This document shows positions 50,025 to 50,273 of a stretch of DNA of 50,273 nt, one piece after another (the first letter of the stretch is position 1; every line of letters starts with the position of its first letter). A program made the translations under genes and the position numbers. Below the pieces are notes generated by a model that saw only the letters and a program-made list of their open reading frames with translations, did not search any database and was not told the origin of the DNA. This stretch comes from Deferrivibrio essentukiensis. Its GTDB lineage: Bacteria > Chrysiogenota > Deferribacteres > Deferribacterales > Deferrivibrionaceae. The stretch covers positions 1 to 50,273 of the forward strand of contig NZ_JAJAFU010000020.1 of NCBI RefSeq assembly GCF_020480685.1, given 5' to 3'.

Positions 50025-50251
50025 TGAAATTTCCTTGCTTGCATACATTTAAAATAGTTGGGAAAAATAGCGATAACTTTAAAATATCGATCAAAGAACT
50101 ATTTTTTGATGTTGATATACCTGAACCAAAAGCAAGCAGAGATGAAAATTTTATTAGCTATACTGTTACAGTAATGGTAAAATCATACGGAGAGCTTGAA
50201 AGTATTTACAAGGCAATAACAAACATTGAAGATTTGAAATTTTATTTATAG
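50003..50251 (+). CDS. DUF493 (YbeD-like) family protein
   Basis: 82 residues. The layout FPCLHTFKIVGKNSDNFKIS, then SYTVTVMVKSYGELESIYKA, ITNIEDLKFYL matches DUF493/YbeD, a small ACT-like (ferredoxin-like) fold, possibly ligand-binding or regulatory. It starts inside the radical SAM gene, and ends 22 bases before the window edge. No terminator is seen in those bases. Confidence 0.88.
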   Translation: MSNMQDLMKFPCLHTFKIVGKNSDNFKISIKELFFDVDIPEPKASRDENFISYTVTVMVKSYGELESIYKAITNIEDLKFYL

Positions 50252-50273
50252 CCCCTTCTCAGGGTCGAATAAG

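Overview
The window is a stretch of an AT-rich, Gram-negative, probably anaerobic bacterium with an outer membrane: it carries Kdo transferase, a lipid A acyltransferase, a heptose phosphatase, PilT, a TRAP-TAXI transporter, HypF and an energy-converting-hydrogenase-related (Ehr) complex. The gene mix and the DUF1858/metallo-hydrolase/trmB/nfeD/radical-SAM string suggest a Deferribacter-like organism (Deferribacterota). This is inference from gene content; no taxonomic marker such as rRNA is present.

Region 1 (1-2.4 kb): the 3' part of a G+C-rich galE broken by an in-frame stop, then a phasin-like protein overlapping a UbiB/ABC1 kinase-like gene. Region 2 (2.4-12.6 kb) is a decaying surface-polysaccharide locus. 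It has an intact WecA-type phosphotransferase, galE and nucleotide-sugar dehydrogenase, and the broken remains of manC, a four-helix-bundle gene, a wlbA-type oxidase and a capD-type dehydratase. The last two are spliced together. It also holds two unrelated AAA ATPase-nuclease genes and a small secreted helix-hairpin-helix protein. Degenerate tandem repeats with a 7-base (sometimes 8-base) period lie between the genes, overlap the end of one gene and sit inside manC.

Region 3 (12.6-23.1 kb): a small secreted glycine-rich PepSY-like protein with a sigma-54-like promoter and a SHOCT protein on the minus strand; then a SulP anion transporter, a six-gene Ehr operon (complex I/group 4 hydrogenase-like, but the catalytic subunit lacks the NiFe cysteines) and a SpoIIAA/STAS-like protein.

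Region 4 (23.2-31.3 kb): a plus-strand lipopolysaccharide string (WlbC-like aminotransferase, LPLAT, waaA, lpxL-like, gmhB), then mnmA, larE-like and htpG, closed by a strong terminator. Region 5 (31.3-37.1 kb): coaE on the minus strand, a broken antitoxin-like remnant, then a TPR protein, a PilB-like pseudo-ATPase without P-loop, pilT and an RqcH/NFACT protein, overlapping head to tail.

Region 6 (37.1-45.8 kb, minus strand): TAXI-TRAP transporter, a translationally coupled trkA-trkH-hypF string, and rpmB. Region 7 (45.9-50.25 kb, plus strand): six overlapping genes, DUF1858, metallo-beta-lactamase-fold hydrolase, trmB, NfeD-type protease, B12-binding radical SAM protein and DUF493. No tRNA, rRNA, CRISPR array or insertion sequence was recognised.
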